Shown here one piece after another: positions 29,362 through 40,299 of a DNA stretch of 64,000 bases. The stretch is from Syngnathus acus (Eukaryota; Chordata; Actinopteri; Syngnathiformes; Syngnathidae): positions 8,838,967-8,902,966 of the forward strand of contig NC_051091.1 in assembly GCF_901709675.1 (NCBI RefSeq), read 5' to 3'. The first letter of the stretch is position 1; every line of letters begins with the position of its first letter. Under the pieces are notes generated by a model. It did no database searches, was not told where the DNA came from, and was given only the letters and a program-made list of their open reading frames with translations. Position numbers and translations under genes: made by a program.

Positions 29362-31166
29362 AAGAACAGGATGAGAGATGATGAAAACGGTTGTACTTTG
29401 TTTTCACGTGATAGACATTGTTTTTTATCCGTCAAGAGTTTTAGGCTCCCTGATTTTGTTATGGTCATTTTACATACATTTTTGGGTGTGCACGGGAGTG
29501 ATGTTTTCATACCAGTCCTGAAAGTGCACCACCTTAGCATTCCACCAGTAATCACCCAACAATGTGTTGGTCTTTCTGTTTTTATAAATGGATGTGTAGT
29601 TTGACCCATAGTTTCATTGTGTATGGATTTGGAAGGAAGAAATTTGCGCGCTGCATTCCTTGGTGCGATATTGAAGGCCAACTGATGTTCATGCTACTTT
29701 CTTACGGAATAGTGAAGATTTCCATCCATAAAACCTATCTGTTGACCTGAATCAATTTTTCATTTTCTGTACTTTGATACTATGTGTAATTGTCCCTCAA
29801 TTAAAGAGACTGGTTGTTTCAAACAAGTTTACACTGCTTTTCCTCTCATTGCTATCTTTGCTCATATGTTGGTAAGTTCCAATAATCAAACTCTAGTTCC
29901 TCAATTAGAGGCCATCTTTTTATTTAGGTGCTCCCAAAATGCTATGGGAAACATTCTATTTTTAAATGTTGCCAAAAAAAAAAAATCAATTCTTTCACAA
30001 ACCACAAGTCTGTAAATGTTTAATCTGCTCGTCATATCATTACATTATACATAATTAATTGAGGATAACATGACTATTTCATTCAATTTTCAACAAACAA
30101 AAATTTTGCAACAAACATAAAAATATACTTGCAATATCTGGCTGTTTTTTAAAGACAACGATTTTTACCAGACAAATGAAGCATATGCATGATTTGCTTT
30201 AGGTGTGGTGAACCAAATCCTTGAGTTTAACACCTGTGGTGTTGTGGCCAGTGAATGTATTCTTTTAAGTGGCTGCAGCGCAAAGGCCTCGAGCAGCAGA
30301 GCTCAGCTGCACATATTGACAAACCTTCACTGTAATGTATAGCCCCTCAAATGCTGATCATTTACAAACTTATCTTTGTGTTTTCACTAGCTTCAGTACA
30401 TATGAGGACTGGATGTATTGGTCCTATTGTTATTAAACTGGAACCTAGTAACCTGTAGTTAATGTTGCAGAGTGGGGAAGGTCAAAGAGCACAGAGTGAG
30501 TAAGTTATTAAAATAGCACATGCAGTACAGCAAATACACCACTGTAACTGCACTGAGGTTGCAACATCTTAAATTCCCGAGGCTAAACTGGGTGAGCACA
30601 AATTTGCCCACCTCTGGATTATATCAAGGGTAGTGGGCCAAACCTCCTATGTTCCAATTTTGTCATATTTTTCCCCTCAAAGGGATACTATTTGTCAGTC
30701 TCCATGAGGGGAAAATGCTGACAAAATGACCTTCCACGCATATACAGACATTGAGGTGCTGGAATTTCCTTCAAGCACTGATCCAAGTGTCACGTGTTTA
30801 CTGGGCTCGATACACGTGTGGGAACCCAGCAGGCCACACCCCCACACAAGAAACTGAGCTCCCCGCCTATCGCAGCTCAAAAAGCCCCTGACTAACCTCC
30901 GTGTGAGAAAACTTGAGACACCAAGTTGTCTGTCGGAAACCTCACAAAGCTTGTCATCCTTTTTTAGAGGCTAAAGCCAAACGGCTTGAACTAGCACAGA
31001 ACAAGGCTTCAATCAGACGACTGTAGACTGTCAATGTAAGTAAAGCGATTTATGTGTTTTTCAATTGTTCTTGACTTTAAATTGGGGCTATTTTGTCTGT
31101 TTTAAAAGTGACCTAATTAGCATTATGGAATAAATAAGAATGTGTTCCACCTGGTTGAGTGATGTC

Positions 31167-31206
31167 CTAGTAGTAGTAGTAGTTGAAGTAATAGCAGTAG
31201 TAGTAG
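31167..31206. repeat. Imperfect (TAG)n microsatellite
   Basis: Repeated TAG units interrupted by TTGAAG and TAATAGCAG. Low-complexity sequence with no coding role visible. Confidence 0.75.
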
Positions 31207-31545
31207 ATTATTATATTATCAGAATCAGCTTTTTTTGACCAAGTTTGTACATGTCAAACAGGGAATTTGACTCCGGTTAATCTCAGCCTCTGTCCAACAT
31301 TTAAGTGACTTATACAGTAGTCTTGATTCTCATTTGTTATAAAATTACACGTGTTACTTACCAGTGTTGTTTGACAAAGGGAGTGTGTCGGTCTTAGTTG
31401 ACAGGTCATAGTAGGCCGACATAAGTTTGGTACTCACGTGTACCGGCATAGTAAGTGGGCTGGCTCTCCTTCTCCCGCCACAGCCTTGAATCCCTCGCTT
31501 CGGTCCGCCCATCCAGCAGTCCTCCTGCGTCATTTCCGTTTTAAA

Positions 31546-31569
31546 GGGGGGGGGGGGGGGGGGGGGGGG
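31546..31569. repeat. Poly(G) tract of 24 bases
   Basis: An uninterrupted G24 run about 1.2 kb upstream of the cdkn1a TATA box. Such tracts are rare in vertebrate DNA and can form G-quadruplexes; the exact length is also prone to sequencing error. Confidence 0.85.
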
Positions 31570-32261
31570 CATTTCAAATTTAGTGATACTCGCCCAAAAT
31601 GTCACATTCTTTTCAAATTGGTGTGGAAATGCCTATAGATTACATTTAAATTGTAGAGCAATTATTTAATAAGCCAATTAAAACATACATTTCACAGGAA
31701 TCAAGTCACCATTTATGTCATAAGAGGCTGGGAGGTCAAAAGTCAACTTTTCCAAAGTCATTCTCAGAATGTTCTTAAGTCCATTACAAGCCACCTATAT
31801 GTTCATATGCCTTATATGGAATTGCTATTCTTACTGCCATAATCGTAGACCTGGTCTACGGGAACAGTTGAATTTTGTTGAAGTACATTTGGAAATGTCA
31901 AGTTGGGTGGGTGGGGTCAGTGAAGTTATGAGTCCCGTGAGTACAATGATCCTATGTATAGCTTTACTGTTTCAGACTCAGTTTCCACGTATGAATTTCC
32001 AAACGTGAGAACGGTCTCTAGAGTTCAAATGAATGAGCCCCAATTCCTGGAAAAATGCCACATTGCACCAGTCCTCTTTGACTCCACCGTGTGGCCAGAT
32101 TGAGTAGTGCATATGTTCTACCAGAACCTTTGGCAAATATCCAATGAAAATTAGTGAATAAAAAATATATTTTTAATTCAAAAGTCAAACATTACACTAT
32201 CAACACAAAAAATGGTACCCAAAAAAGGTAGATTGAGGTCTTTAGATATTTTAGAGCTTAT

Positions 32262-32420
32262 CAGAGTATCGCAGTGGGAGGGTCTGGGTTCGAATCTCAA
32301 TACTGGCATCCCTGTATGTTCAGAGCTTGTGTTCAGTTTTGATGTGTAGGTCTTTCCATGTTACTGAAGTTTCTAAATTGACCATAGGACCTGCCCAACC
32401 CTTCCTGGATGGGTGTAATG
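32262..32420 (+). repeat. Decayed tRNA-derived SINE fragment
   Basis: GGGTCTGGGTTCGAATCTCA near 32280-32299 contains a good RNA polymerase III B-box (GGTTCGAATC). About 90 bp later TTTCTAAATTGACCATAGG matches the SINE body phrase usually read as ACTCTAAATTGCCC.TAGG. Same orientation as cdkn1a. Confidence 0.6.
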
Positions 32421-32665
32421 ACTCATTATTCTCACAAGATACAGTTGATTCCTTCCTGTGTAGCTTTTAGGGTAAACGTACCATGCCAGTATTCCCCCTC
32501 GACGAATTGCTTATCACGATCATCATCATGATGTTGCTTTATTCGCTCAATTTACTTGGCCCTACATGCCCCCTTGTGTGATCTTCACCAGTGGACCATT
32601 GCGCTCCTTTCAATGCAGATGGCCTGAGCACCTCCTAGTGGTGCAGTCTTGCAATTTTAGCCTGA

Positions 32666-32711
32666 GAACTTGCCCTCACATGTCTGAGTGAAACTGTGTC
32701 CGGACATGTAC
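32666..32711 (+). promoter_or_regulatory. cdkn1a: Candidate p53 response element of cdkn1a
   Basis: GAACTTGCCCTCACATGTCT at 32666-32685 is two adjoining half-sites of the RRRCWWGYYY type: the first is a perfect match and the second has two mismatches at its 5' end. A third half-site, GGACATGTAC at 32702-32711, has one mismatch. The human distal p21 site, GAACATGTCCCAACATGTTG, has the same arrangement. The element lies about 78 bp upstream of the TATA box. Confidence 0.7.
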
Positions 32712-32762
32712 AAGTCACGCTCGTGTGGGAGGGGCTCGTGAGTCACGTCTCAGGCTCAGTAT

Positions 32763-32770
32763 TATAAATA
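32763..32770 (+). promoter_or_regulatory. cdkn1a: TATA box of cdkn1a
   Basis: TATAAATA, followed by GAGTCC, is a strong TATA match. It predicts a transcription start near 32793-32797, some 35 bp before the predicted exon 1 end at 32833. Confidence 0.75.
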
Positions 32771-32830
32771 GAGTCCACAGTAACACCAATCTCAGATGCG
32801 CTGTTATACTCACTGAGGAAGCTTACAACA

Positions 32831-33822
32831 ATGGTAAGACACTTTTTGAAATGTCTGAAGGTATAGCTTCGAACTCGCGTTGTATTGGATTTAGAAAGTT
32901 CAAATGAAATCACTTTTTGTATTAAGCAAATATTGAGCTTTGGTAGAGTTTGAGACTTGACCACCTTCTGTGTGTTTTTGTTTTTTTTAAGTGTCGAATG
33001 ATGGCAAACATCAAGCGGATCTCGAACCCCCTGGGGAAACGCCCTGCGCGGCGGAACCTGTTCGGCCCAGTTGACAGGGCGCAGCTGCGGGCGGACTACC
33101 GGGCCGCCCTGAGGAAAGACCTGGAGGAGGCATCGCAGCGCTGGGGTTTCGACTTCATATCCGACCAGCCTCTTGCCAGTGGCAATTTCCAGTGGGAGGG
33201 CGTCCCAGGCGCCAAGGTGCCACGACTCTACAGATCCACTATGCTGGGCAAGGCAGCGGGTCAAAGGGCAAGAGAGGTGACGGTCCACCCCAAGAGAGTC
33301 CGGGCGGGGCCACCAGAGAACGAGAAGGAGAACGTCCCTGAAAACAAGTCAGAGAAATGTCCTTTCAATATGGAGAGAACGCCAAGGAAGATGGAGAATG
33401 GAGGACTCAAGAGGAAGCAAACTAACATTACAGGTATATTTACAACACCTGGCTATTTTTAACAAACCTTTGAATTTTTTATTGTCATTACCATATGTGT
33501 TTATAATGTTATAGAATGGTATTTTTTACACACTTTAAAAACATGCATGTGACCTGCAGTCAAGCCCCATTTCATACGAGATTAATATGTAATTGCTCAT
33601 CCACTTCATTAGGTGGCAGTGGCGCTCTCATTGTCGGTGTGAGCAAGGAGGGTTTTGAATAGCTTTATATTCATTTCAATTGAGAAAACTGAGCATCTTC
33701 ATGAGCCATCTGCAGTTTGATTTGCTGAGATTTGCCTTCTCAATGTTCTCCTCTCTTCCTCAACAGATTTCTATCAGACAAAGAGAAGAGTCGTTGGAAT
33801 GCCGCTAAAATCCAGCGAGTGA
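32831..33822 (+). CDS. cdkn1a: Cyclin-dependent kinase inhibitor 1A (p21)
   Basis: p21 blocks cyclin-CDK complexes and binds PCNA; it is the classic p53 target. Exon 2 (32992-33433) and exon 3 (33767-33822) carry most of the protein. The cyclin-binding Cy motif is RRNLFGP, with an Asn inserted relative to human RRLFGP. The CDK-binding part includes RWGFDFISDQPL and FQWEGV, and the C-terminal PCNA-binding PIP box is QTNITDFYQTKRR. An ATG at 32831-32833 is the last codon of exon 1 (ATG|GTAAG) and is in frame with exon 2, giving MCRMMANIKR and 166 aa; starting inside exon 2 at 32998 gives 163 aa. Which start is used is open. Confidence 0.94.
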
Positions 33823-35110
33823 TTCACACCCTTCTCCCCCAATCGGTACAGCGTTCCTAAAAGAGTGCCAATATTCCAACAAGAACACTCAAGAATGCCA
33901 AATTGGGCAAAGACTGGACAGTTGCTTCTAGGGAGTCAACATAAGGGACCTCAGCCGTCGTGCATGTCTTTAACGTTCATTTTGGGTCTTGTATTCATTG
34001 TAAATGTGGGGCGGGGATATCAAGATATTAACAATTGATCTGCAGAGATAACTGTTAATCTTTGCACTAGTGGATTTATCATTTGGATCAAGTGAATATC
34101 CCAAGTGTCGACTGAAATAACGGGCAGTTTTCACGTGTCAGCCACACGGAAGCGGAGAAATGTAGGATGACCGTTACTTGAAATAGACACCATCAGGGTT
34201 CACACCAATCTGCCTCGACCAAATCAACAATGACGGAGGATGGAAAGTCCATTGGCTCCTCTTTGCTGGAATCCACTTTTTACTTTGTTGTTTGTCATTG
34301 ATGGGAACAAGTCATCATGTTTTGTATTTTCCTTTCTACCGTAAATAGCACTTAGCGTGTGTTTATACTTTATATTGTTCGATGCAAGAAAGCGTTCTAA
34401 TGTGCTCTACGCACATTTGCTTTGCTTAGATTAGATGTGACACGAGCGTCATTGTGTTTGTTCCTTCTTCTGCCTGTTTTTTTCCCCCTTTGTTTAGGTT
34501 TTAATAATCTGCCCAGTCCAAATATGTACAGAACCAGATGGTAGCACATTTAAAAATCATTTAGTAAAAGACAATTTTCTAATAGACTAGCACTGTAAAG
34601 TAGCGTAATTGAAAACCCATTGCGGTATTGCACATGCACTTGATGTACTGCACCCATCCGGTATTTAGTGTTTCCTCGGCACGTCTCTCGCTAGTCTACG
34701 ATCACAAAAATGTTCTCACCCTCAGTTAGCGTATTATCTACTAAACTAGAATGAAGTGCCAATCCTCTCCTATTGCTCTAATGTGTGCAATGTATTACAC
34801 TAATTGTTGTTCTCTGCCTTAAAAAGCAAACCGTTTGCAACACTCTTATTTATGTCTATCTTATTTTGGCAGTCCTGCTGCTTGGGCTAATTTGAGCTGG
34901 TGTGGAAAAAGGTCATTTCAATGCTCACAAAGTGACAGCCTGGAGATAATGAGCCCAAATATTGACTGTACTTCCTGCTTATTGATGCTCGTGCACAGGG
35001 CCTGCTATAGACTGTTTTAAGTGTAAAGCTACAAATGAAAAATCTATCCTTTATTTATTGTACTGTAAGTTGTGACTTCAAAATGAAAATAAAATGTCTG
35101 ACTTAAATAG
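33823..35110 (+). other. cdkn1a: cdkn1a 3' UTR
   Basis: A noncoding stretch of about 1.3 kb follows the stop and ends near an AATAAA at about 35087-35092 (context AAAATGAAAATAAAATGTCTG). This resembles the long p21 3' UTR of other vertebrates. No coding sequence is seen. Confidence 0.6.
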
Positions 35111-35225
35111 GTCTGTTGTCATTTCCAATAGTAGGGGCGCACTGCAGAGATTTTCGACTGGTGCACTTTAATTCTCTTCACCAACGTCATGGCACCGTGA
35201 AAACTATTAAATGAACTTTTAAACA

Positions 35226-35474
35226 TTACAAACAGCAGCTCTTATTAAAATGAAAATAATGACATTTGTTGGACAAATAAATAATACACTTAGTTTCCTC
35301 ATCCCTCCTTCTGCTTCGAAGGGCGCTAAGTTTGAGTTGTTTCTCCAGCCTAGCTTCCGACTTTACCCCGCAGTACGTGTTTACATATAACAGGCAAACG
35401 GCACAACAACAACAAAAAGGCACAATGAACGACGTCTCCTGACTTTCAACACAAAATATGACAAGTAAAAACAT
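35226..35474 (-). CDS. Possible small membrane protein (unrecognised)
   Basis: A reverse-strand frame of 82 aa starts at ATG 35472-35474. It begins MFLLVIFCVES, includes a hydrophobic Cys-rich segment FIVPFCCCCAVCLLYVNTYC that could span a membrane, and continues with a basic/charged stretch (LEKQLKLSALRSRRRDEE). Two ACTTCCTG sites, typical ETS-factor motifs of TATA-less promoters, lie just upstream (about 35527-35560). I do not recognise the family. A strong donor-like GTAAG sits just before the ATG, so this may instead be the intron side of a 5' exon, or noncoding chance. Confidence 0.22.
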   Translation of the reverse strand: MFLLVIFCVESQETSFIVPFCCCCAVCLLYVNTYCGVKSEARLEKQLKLSALRSRRRDEETKCIIYLSNKCHYFHFNKSCCL

Positions 35475-35929
35475 CGTCTTACCACACTGAAGCAAGGTGA
35501 ATTTGTCGTAAACTGAGACGTGAGCAGGAAGTTTGGAGTCACCAAAACAGGAAGTAGTAGAAAATGAGCTCTGCTCTTCAAAATAAAGGTACAAAATGTA
35601 AAATGAGAAAATCCATATTATTTTCCTTTTTAAGAAAATGGTTGCCATTTACACTGGGTGATTGTGGACACAATAGAGAGAGAACCAATACAGTTTTTAT
35701 TTTGACTCATGTCCATTTGAGTGAATCTGGTGCTTTAAAGGGGCGATTAGTCACATTTAATTAAACCCTGACCCAACAGCGTCAGTAAATATACATATTA
35801 TTTAATTAACAAAAATGTTTTTCAATAGTAGCTATATGTATATTTAGCTATTGTAGCTATTTGTTTTCGTTAGCGATAATAACCTCATAATTAAGTGAAG
35901 ACTAAGTAGTCCATAGTATGTTTGCCTAG

Positions 35930-36012
35930 TCCGGGATTTACCCGGCCTCCAGCCCAAAACCAGCTCATTTGTGACCATAATGAGGACAAGCACTATAGAA
36001 AATGGTTAGTTG
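35930..36012 (+). repeat. SINE 3'-tail remnant
   Basis: ACCATAATGAGGACAAGCAC followed by TATAGAAAATGGTTAGTTGG resembles the common fish SINE tail (GACC.TAGTGAGGATAAGCGG followed by TATAGAAAATGGATGG). A preceding CCCGGCCTCCAGCCC fits the same tail. The head of the element is not recognisable. Confidence 0.6.
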
Positions 36013-36397
36013 GACACCACAGGCTGGATCAAATCTTACTTACCTTATGCTTCTCATGGCTTGCAGGTTCCCCACCTGTGTCCCTGAACTAAGTCATGAG
36101 TCATGGTCTCCTGGGCAACATAGCACTAAGCATCACCATGGCAACCTCTTACCACCCAGATGAATCAACGGTGTCTCTGCTTTTGATGTTTCCCTGCACT
36201 TGACCTGATTTCTGTCAATCCGACTTCTATTTTAAACACAATTTTATAATAAGAGTGCCATCGCTCTCGCGTCCTTGCTAGACGGGGATGGATGGGGACC
36301 TTTTTATCTTGACAAAATAAAAGTGCATCGTTGGAAAGGGCACTTAAAGTAATTGACTCCAAATGTTATACGTTTGCATTGTAGCTCTCCGTGCAGT

Positions 36398-36422
36398 ATT
36401 TATTTATTTATTTATTTATTTA
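36398..36422. repeat. (TTTA)n microsatellite
   Basis: About six TTTA units in spacer sequence upstream of tmcc2. Confidence 0.85.
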
Positions 36423-36759
36423 ACCACAAAATTATTTTTATAATTATACAATGATAATATTATTAAGTTGCAGCCAACATTATGCGATCTATAAGCAGAA
36501 CTCAAATCATTCCTCATTGTAAGGAATGCAAACGTCATTAAAAACATAGCGTGCAATTGAATCAAACCTTTGCAAACATGCTTTTACTTTGGAAAAGATG
36601 ATCAACATGTTCAGCAATTTTCTGACATGTTGGAACTAAAAGTAACTCAATCATGAACAATTTATGTTTGTGCATTATCCCATTTAAAACATGGCTTGTA
36701 CAATGAATGAATGAACAACTTATTCTTAACGATAATGGAGCAGATTGTTTAAATTTCTA

Positions 36760-37243
36760 CTGCAGCTATCCCCCCCCTCTTCGCCACAGGCCCTTCTGCG
36801 CTCCTTTTGCCCCTCCCACACCTCTACTCCAACAGTGGCGGCGCTACGCCTGCGCTAAACTCGCTCCCATCCCCACCCCCGCCATCATCTGCTCCCACCT
36901 CCATTACAGGGCAGGACAGGCAGCATTTGCACCGAAAGGAGGGGATGGGAGGGGAGGAGAGGAGAAGGAAAGGAGAGAGAGAACTAGATCAGAGCGGCCG
37001 AGAGTGCGAGGAAGAGGAGCCGAGGAGACTGCAGATGTCGACGGCGTCAACAATGGAGCCGCATAGGACCTCCTGAGGTGATCGTCAGCCAGGCGTCGGC
37101 TGAGGGTGAAGATAGGTGGAGCGGGGTGGGGTGGGGGGCTCGGGGGAGGAAGAGGAGGTGAGGAGGAGGAGGAGGAGGTGGTGGTGGGCAGCAGCAGAAT
37201 GGGCCTGGAACTCAAACCGCACAAATTGGATTAAAGCAGTATG
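36760..37243 (+). promoter_or_regulatory. tmcc2: Probable tmcc2 promoter and first exon
   Basis: The block changes from CT-rich with several CCCCTCCC and GCG elements (36768-36900) to purine-rich GGAGAGG repeats (36935-37030), then GC-rich sequence to 37200, unlike the AT-rich surroundings. An ATG at 37241-37243 is followed immediately by a donor-like GTAACG, and the next tmcc2 exon begins in phase 0. This is the best candidate for the 5' UTR plus start codon of the short tmcc2 transcript. Confidence 0.45.
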
Positions 37244-40200
37244 GTAACGTTTCTCGTTTGATTCCTCATCCTCATGTCCTCATCCACCCCCGTCGTGTGC
37301 CGGTGCTGCCAGTCTTGTGTCACTTCCATCCCCTCGCTTGCGCTATGAAAAGACAGAGTCAGGTCACAGCGTCATCCTTTGCTGCATTGTTGTGTCTTCG
37401 CAGTCATGAAGCATCACACAGGCAGTGCATCTTCTGCTGTGTCAGCTTTACAGCGACCCCGCATTCCACGTTCTCCCGGTTGGGGTCGTCTGTTTTTTTC
37501 CTCATCCCTATTACAACGTGTTTGTAACCTACTTTCACAGAGGCGCAAGGGGGGGGTAGCTAATGGCCCCCGGGAGTCATGACAGCCATCAGTATCACGC
37601 CGCTATGCCAGTCAAATGCTGATAAATCCTTCCACTGACCCGTCCAGAGAAATTAGAGCACGACATCCGAGATGTTCGGTGTTATGTGTCTCCCTGAGCT
37701 CATGTTTGCAGATTCTGATTACACTGTTTTGACGTCAGGCGGGCGAGGGCAGGCGAGCATTAAGAGGCGCCATCTGCCAGGCCACCCATATACCCGTGCA
37801 GGGAATCCCCTCTTAGATCAATCATCACATTAGTGGTCACCTAAAATATTGACATCAATTTCTTGTTTGTATGTTACCCTGAGGTGTGCAAACTTCATCC
37901 TCTAAAGGTCACATAGAGAAAATTGGAAGAATGCAAGGATACTTTGACTTTATTATACATGCTAAAATGTGCACCTAATGTTTGCTGCCAAACTTAATAA
38001 AACAAACAAAACTTCATTGAAAGGTGCAACACACGTAGACAGATAAAAAAAAAAATACTCACATGCATATATTCTTTATCCTCTCCTATCCTAATTTTAT
38101 AAATCTAGGGGAAGCTAGAATAGATGAATGGCTTTCCATTTATTTCAATGGGGAAGGATGATTGAACATCAGATTGACTTTATTTATCTCCTTGTCGTCA
38201 TGCCAGCTGGATAAGAGCGAGGTGACAACTCTTGGCCTCCCGTCCACTGCCAGCCATGGAGGCTCTGACAGCAACATTAGCGCAGAGGGCGCAGCGGGGT
38301 CAGCATCCAGCGTGGCTGCCGGTGGCAGTGCCGGTGGCAGTGCCGAAGGCAGCGCGGGCGGGGCGGGGTGCGGCGAGCCCCAGAGGACGCGAGCCGCTCT
38401 GGAGCACCTTCAGCAGAAGATCCTGAAGGTGACGGAGCAGATTCGGGTGGAGCAGGAGGCCCGCGACGACAATGTGGCCGAATACTTGAAGCTAGCCCAC
38501 AATGCCGATAAGCAGCAGGCATCCAGGATCAAGCAGGTGTTTGAGAAGAAGAACCAAAAGTCGGCACAGACCATCGCGCACTTGCACAAGAAGCTAGAAC
38601 ACTATCACAAGAAGCTAAAGGAGATAGAGCAGGTGAGTCATTACTGCACACAGACATAATTGGTTCTAAATATAAACCCATCGGTCACATAAGACCTCTC
38701 ACATCTATCCAGCCATCCATTTTGTATGATGTCTTTTGTCCTCATTAGAAAATTTTGGACCAAAGTATTTAACATATAGTTATGGCTTGAGTTACGAATG
38801 ACCTGACCTGAGTTTCTTCGAGATATGAGCTACTGCCAATCACAGTTTCTGTTTCTCAGCTATAGTTACATTTTCCTCCATCATGTTTACATCTCAAGAC
38901 TAAACTTTTGAGATTCCTGTCTGTCCAGAATGGACCGGCCCGGCAGCCCAAGGATGTCCTGCGGGACATGCAGCAAGGACTCAAGGACGTGGGGGCCAAC
39001 GTCCGTGCTGGGATAAGCGGTTTCGGAGGAGGCGTAGTGGAAGGGGTGAAAGGTGGCGTTTCGGCCCTGACTCACACCTCCGTGGTCTCCAAGCCCAGAG
39101 AGTTTGCTAGTCTCATCAGGAACAAGTTTGGCAGCGCAGATAACATCGCCCATCTCAAGGATACTATGGAGGACGGAGTTGGGGGCCACTCCGACGTCAC
39201 CCCGACCCCCCGCGCTCTCAGCGGAAGCGCCACTCTGGTGTCCAGTCCAAAGTACGGCAGCGACGACGAGTGCTCCAGCGCCACGTCCGGCTCGGCCCCG
39301 GGAAGCAACTCCGGCGGGGCGGGGGGAGGGGGAGGCGGCATGTTGGGGCCTACGATAGGGAGTCCCAGGCTGGACGGGCACCACCACCACCATCATCATG
39401 TGCACAGCTCTTGGGATTCCCTCCTCGAGGGCTTGCAGGAGATCAAAGCCAGCCAGGCGCACATGGAGGACACCATCGAGGACATGAAGGGCCAACTGCA
39501 GAGCGACTACTCCTACATGACACAGTGCCTGCAAGAAGAGAGATACAGGTATGCAACCCCCCCCCCCCAAAAAAGGCCTTTGAACATTAGTTAAAACAAG
39601 CCAATCTTGCATGAGCGAATTTTAGCTCATTAGGATTTTAGTTGAATGTATTTATTTATTCCATATTTATTTATTTATTTATTTGTAATTATTTCTTTGG
39701 TTATTTTCAAATAATATTTATAAATATATTTAATATATTTTTAAATGATTTCATAATAAATACCTTATCCCTGAAAAGCTTGGTAAATGTCTTGAATTCA
39801 GGTATGAACGATTAGAAGAGCAGCTGAGTGACCTGACAGAGCTTCATCAGAATGAAATGAGCAATCTCAAACAAGAACTGGCCAGCATGGAGGAGAAAGT
39901 GGCCTATCAGTCCTACGAGAGAGCGAGAGACATTCAGGTAAGGATGGATGGATAGATGGATGGATAGATGGTGTGCTCATTTTTCACGTGCGCTGGCAGG
40001 AGGCAGTGGAATCGTGCCTGACACGCATCACCAAGCTGGAGTTGCAGCAGCAGCAGCAACAGGTGGTCCAGCTGGAGGGCGTGGAGAACGCCAACGCCCG
40101 CGCTCTGCTGGGCAAGCTCATCAACGTCATCCTGGCGCTCATGGCCGTGCTTCTGGTGTTCGTATCCACGCTGGCCAACTTCATTACGCCGCTGATGAAG

Positions 40201-40299
40201 ACGCGGGCACGGGTGGGCGCCACTGTCCTGCTCACCGTGCTGCTCTTTGTTTTGTGGAAGCACTGGGATTTTGTGGAGCCTTGGTTTCCACCCAGCTGA
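37241..40299 (+). CDS. tmcc2: Transmembrane and coiled-coil domain protein 2, short form
   Basis: TMCC proteins are ER membrane proteins with coiled coils and two C-terminal membrane spans. Exons: 38207-38632, 38929-39548, 39802-39937 and 40000-40299. With a start ATG at 37241-37243 the total is 1485 nt, 494 aa. Seen in order: a Ser/Gly/Ala-rich leader; coiled coil [60 protein letters not shown]; a seven-His run; [40 protein letters not shown] with membrane spans; and a terminal [11 protein letters not shown]. Wording fits TMCC2 better than TMCC1 or TMCC3. The longer N-terminal exon of mammalian TMCC2 is not seen in the 3 kb upstream. The start is uncertain; the rest is firm. Confidence 0.88.
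38018..38090 (+). repeat. Dispersed repeat, copy C
   Basis: AAAGGTGCAACACACGTAGA, an A11 run, then CATATATTCTTTATCCTCTC match the family seen near 2055 and 4577. It lies in the putative first intron of tmcc2. Confidence 0.5.
39938..39972 (+). repeat. (GGAT)n/(GATA)n microsatellite in a short tmcc2 intron
   Basis: GGATGGATGGATAGATGGAT-type repeats fill about half of the 62-bp intron between exons ending at 39937 and beginning at 40000. Length changes here could affect splicing of a very small intron. Confidence 0.85.

Larger units (their letters stand above)
29362..32640. other. srsf3 3' UTR and spacer to cdkn1a
   Basis: The srsf3 3' UTR probably ends near the AATTAAAG signal around 29800. 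Beyond it I see no gene. The spacer contains a TAG-rich microsatellite at about 31167-31206, a 24-base G run at 31546-31569 and a decayed SINE at about 32262-32420. Confidence 0.5.

Noticed and set aside
32743-33288. 181-residue reverse-strand frame
   Set aside because: Antisense to the cdkn1a exon with Cy motif and CDK-binding sequence; no independent evidence.
36707-37076. Overlapping open frames with Pro/Arg-rich translations
   Set aside because: They arise from the CT-rich to purine-rich compositional block that looks like a promoter or 5' UTR; no conserved peptide is seen and several frames are open at once.
38887-39612. 241-residue reverse-strand frame
   Set aside because: It is the antisense shadow of the GC-rich tmcc2 exon 38929-39548, whose forward product is clearly conserved.
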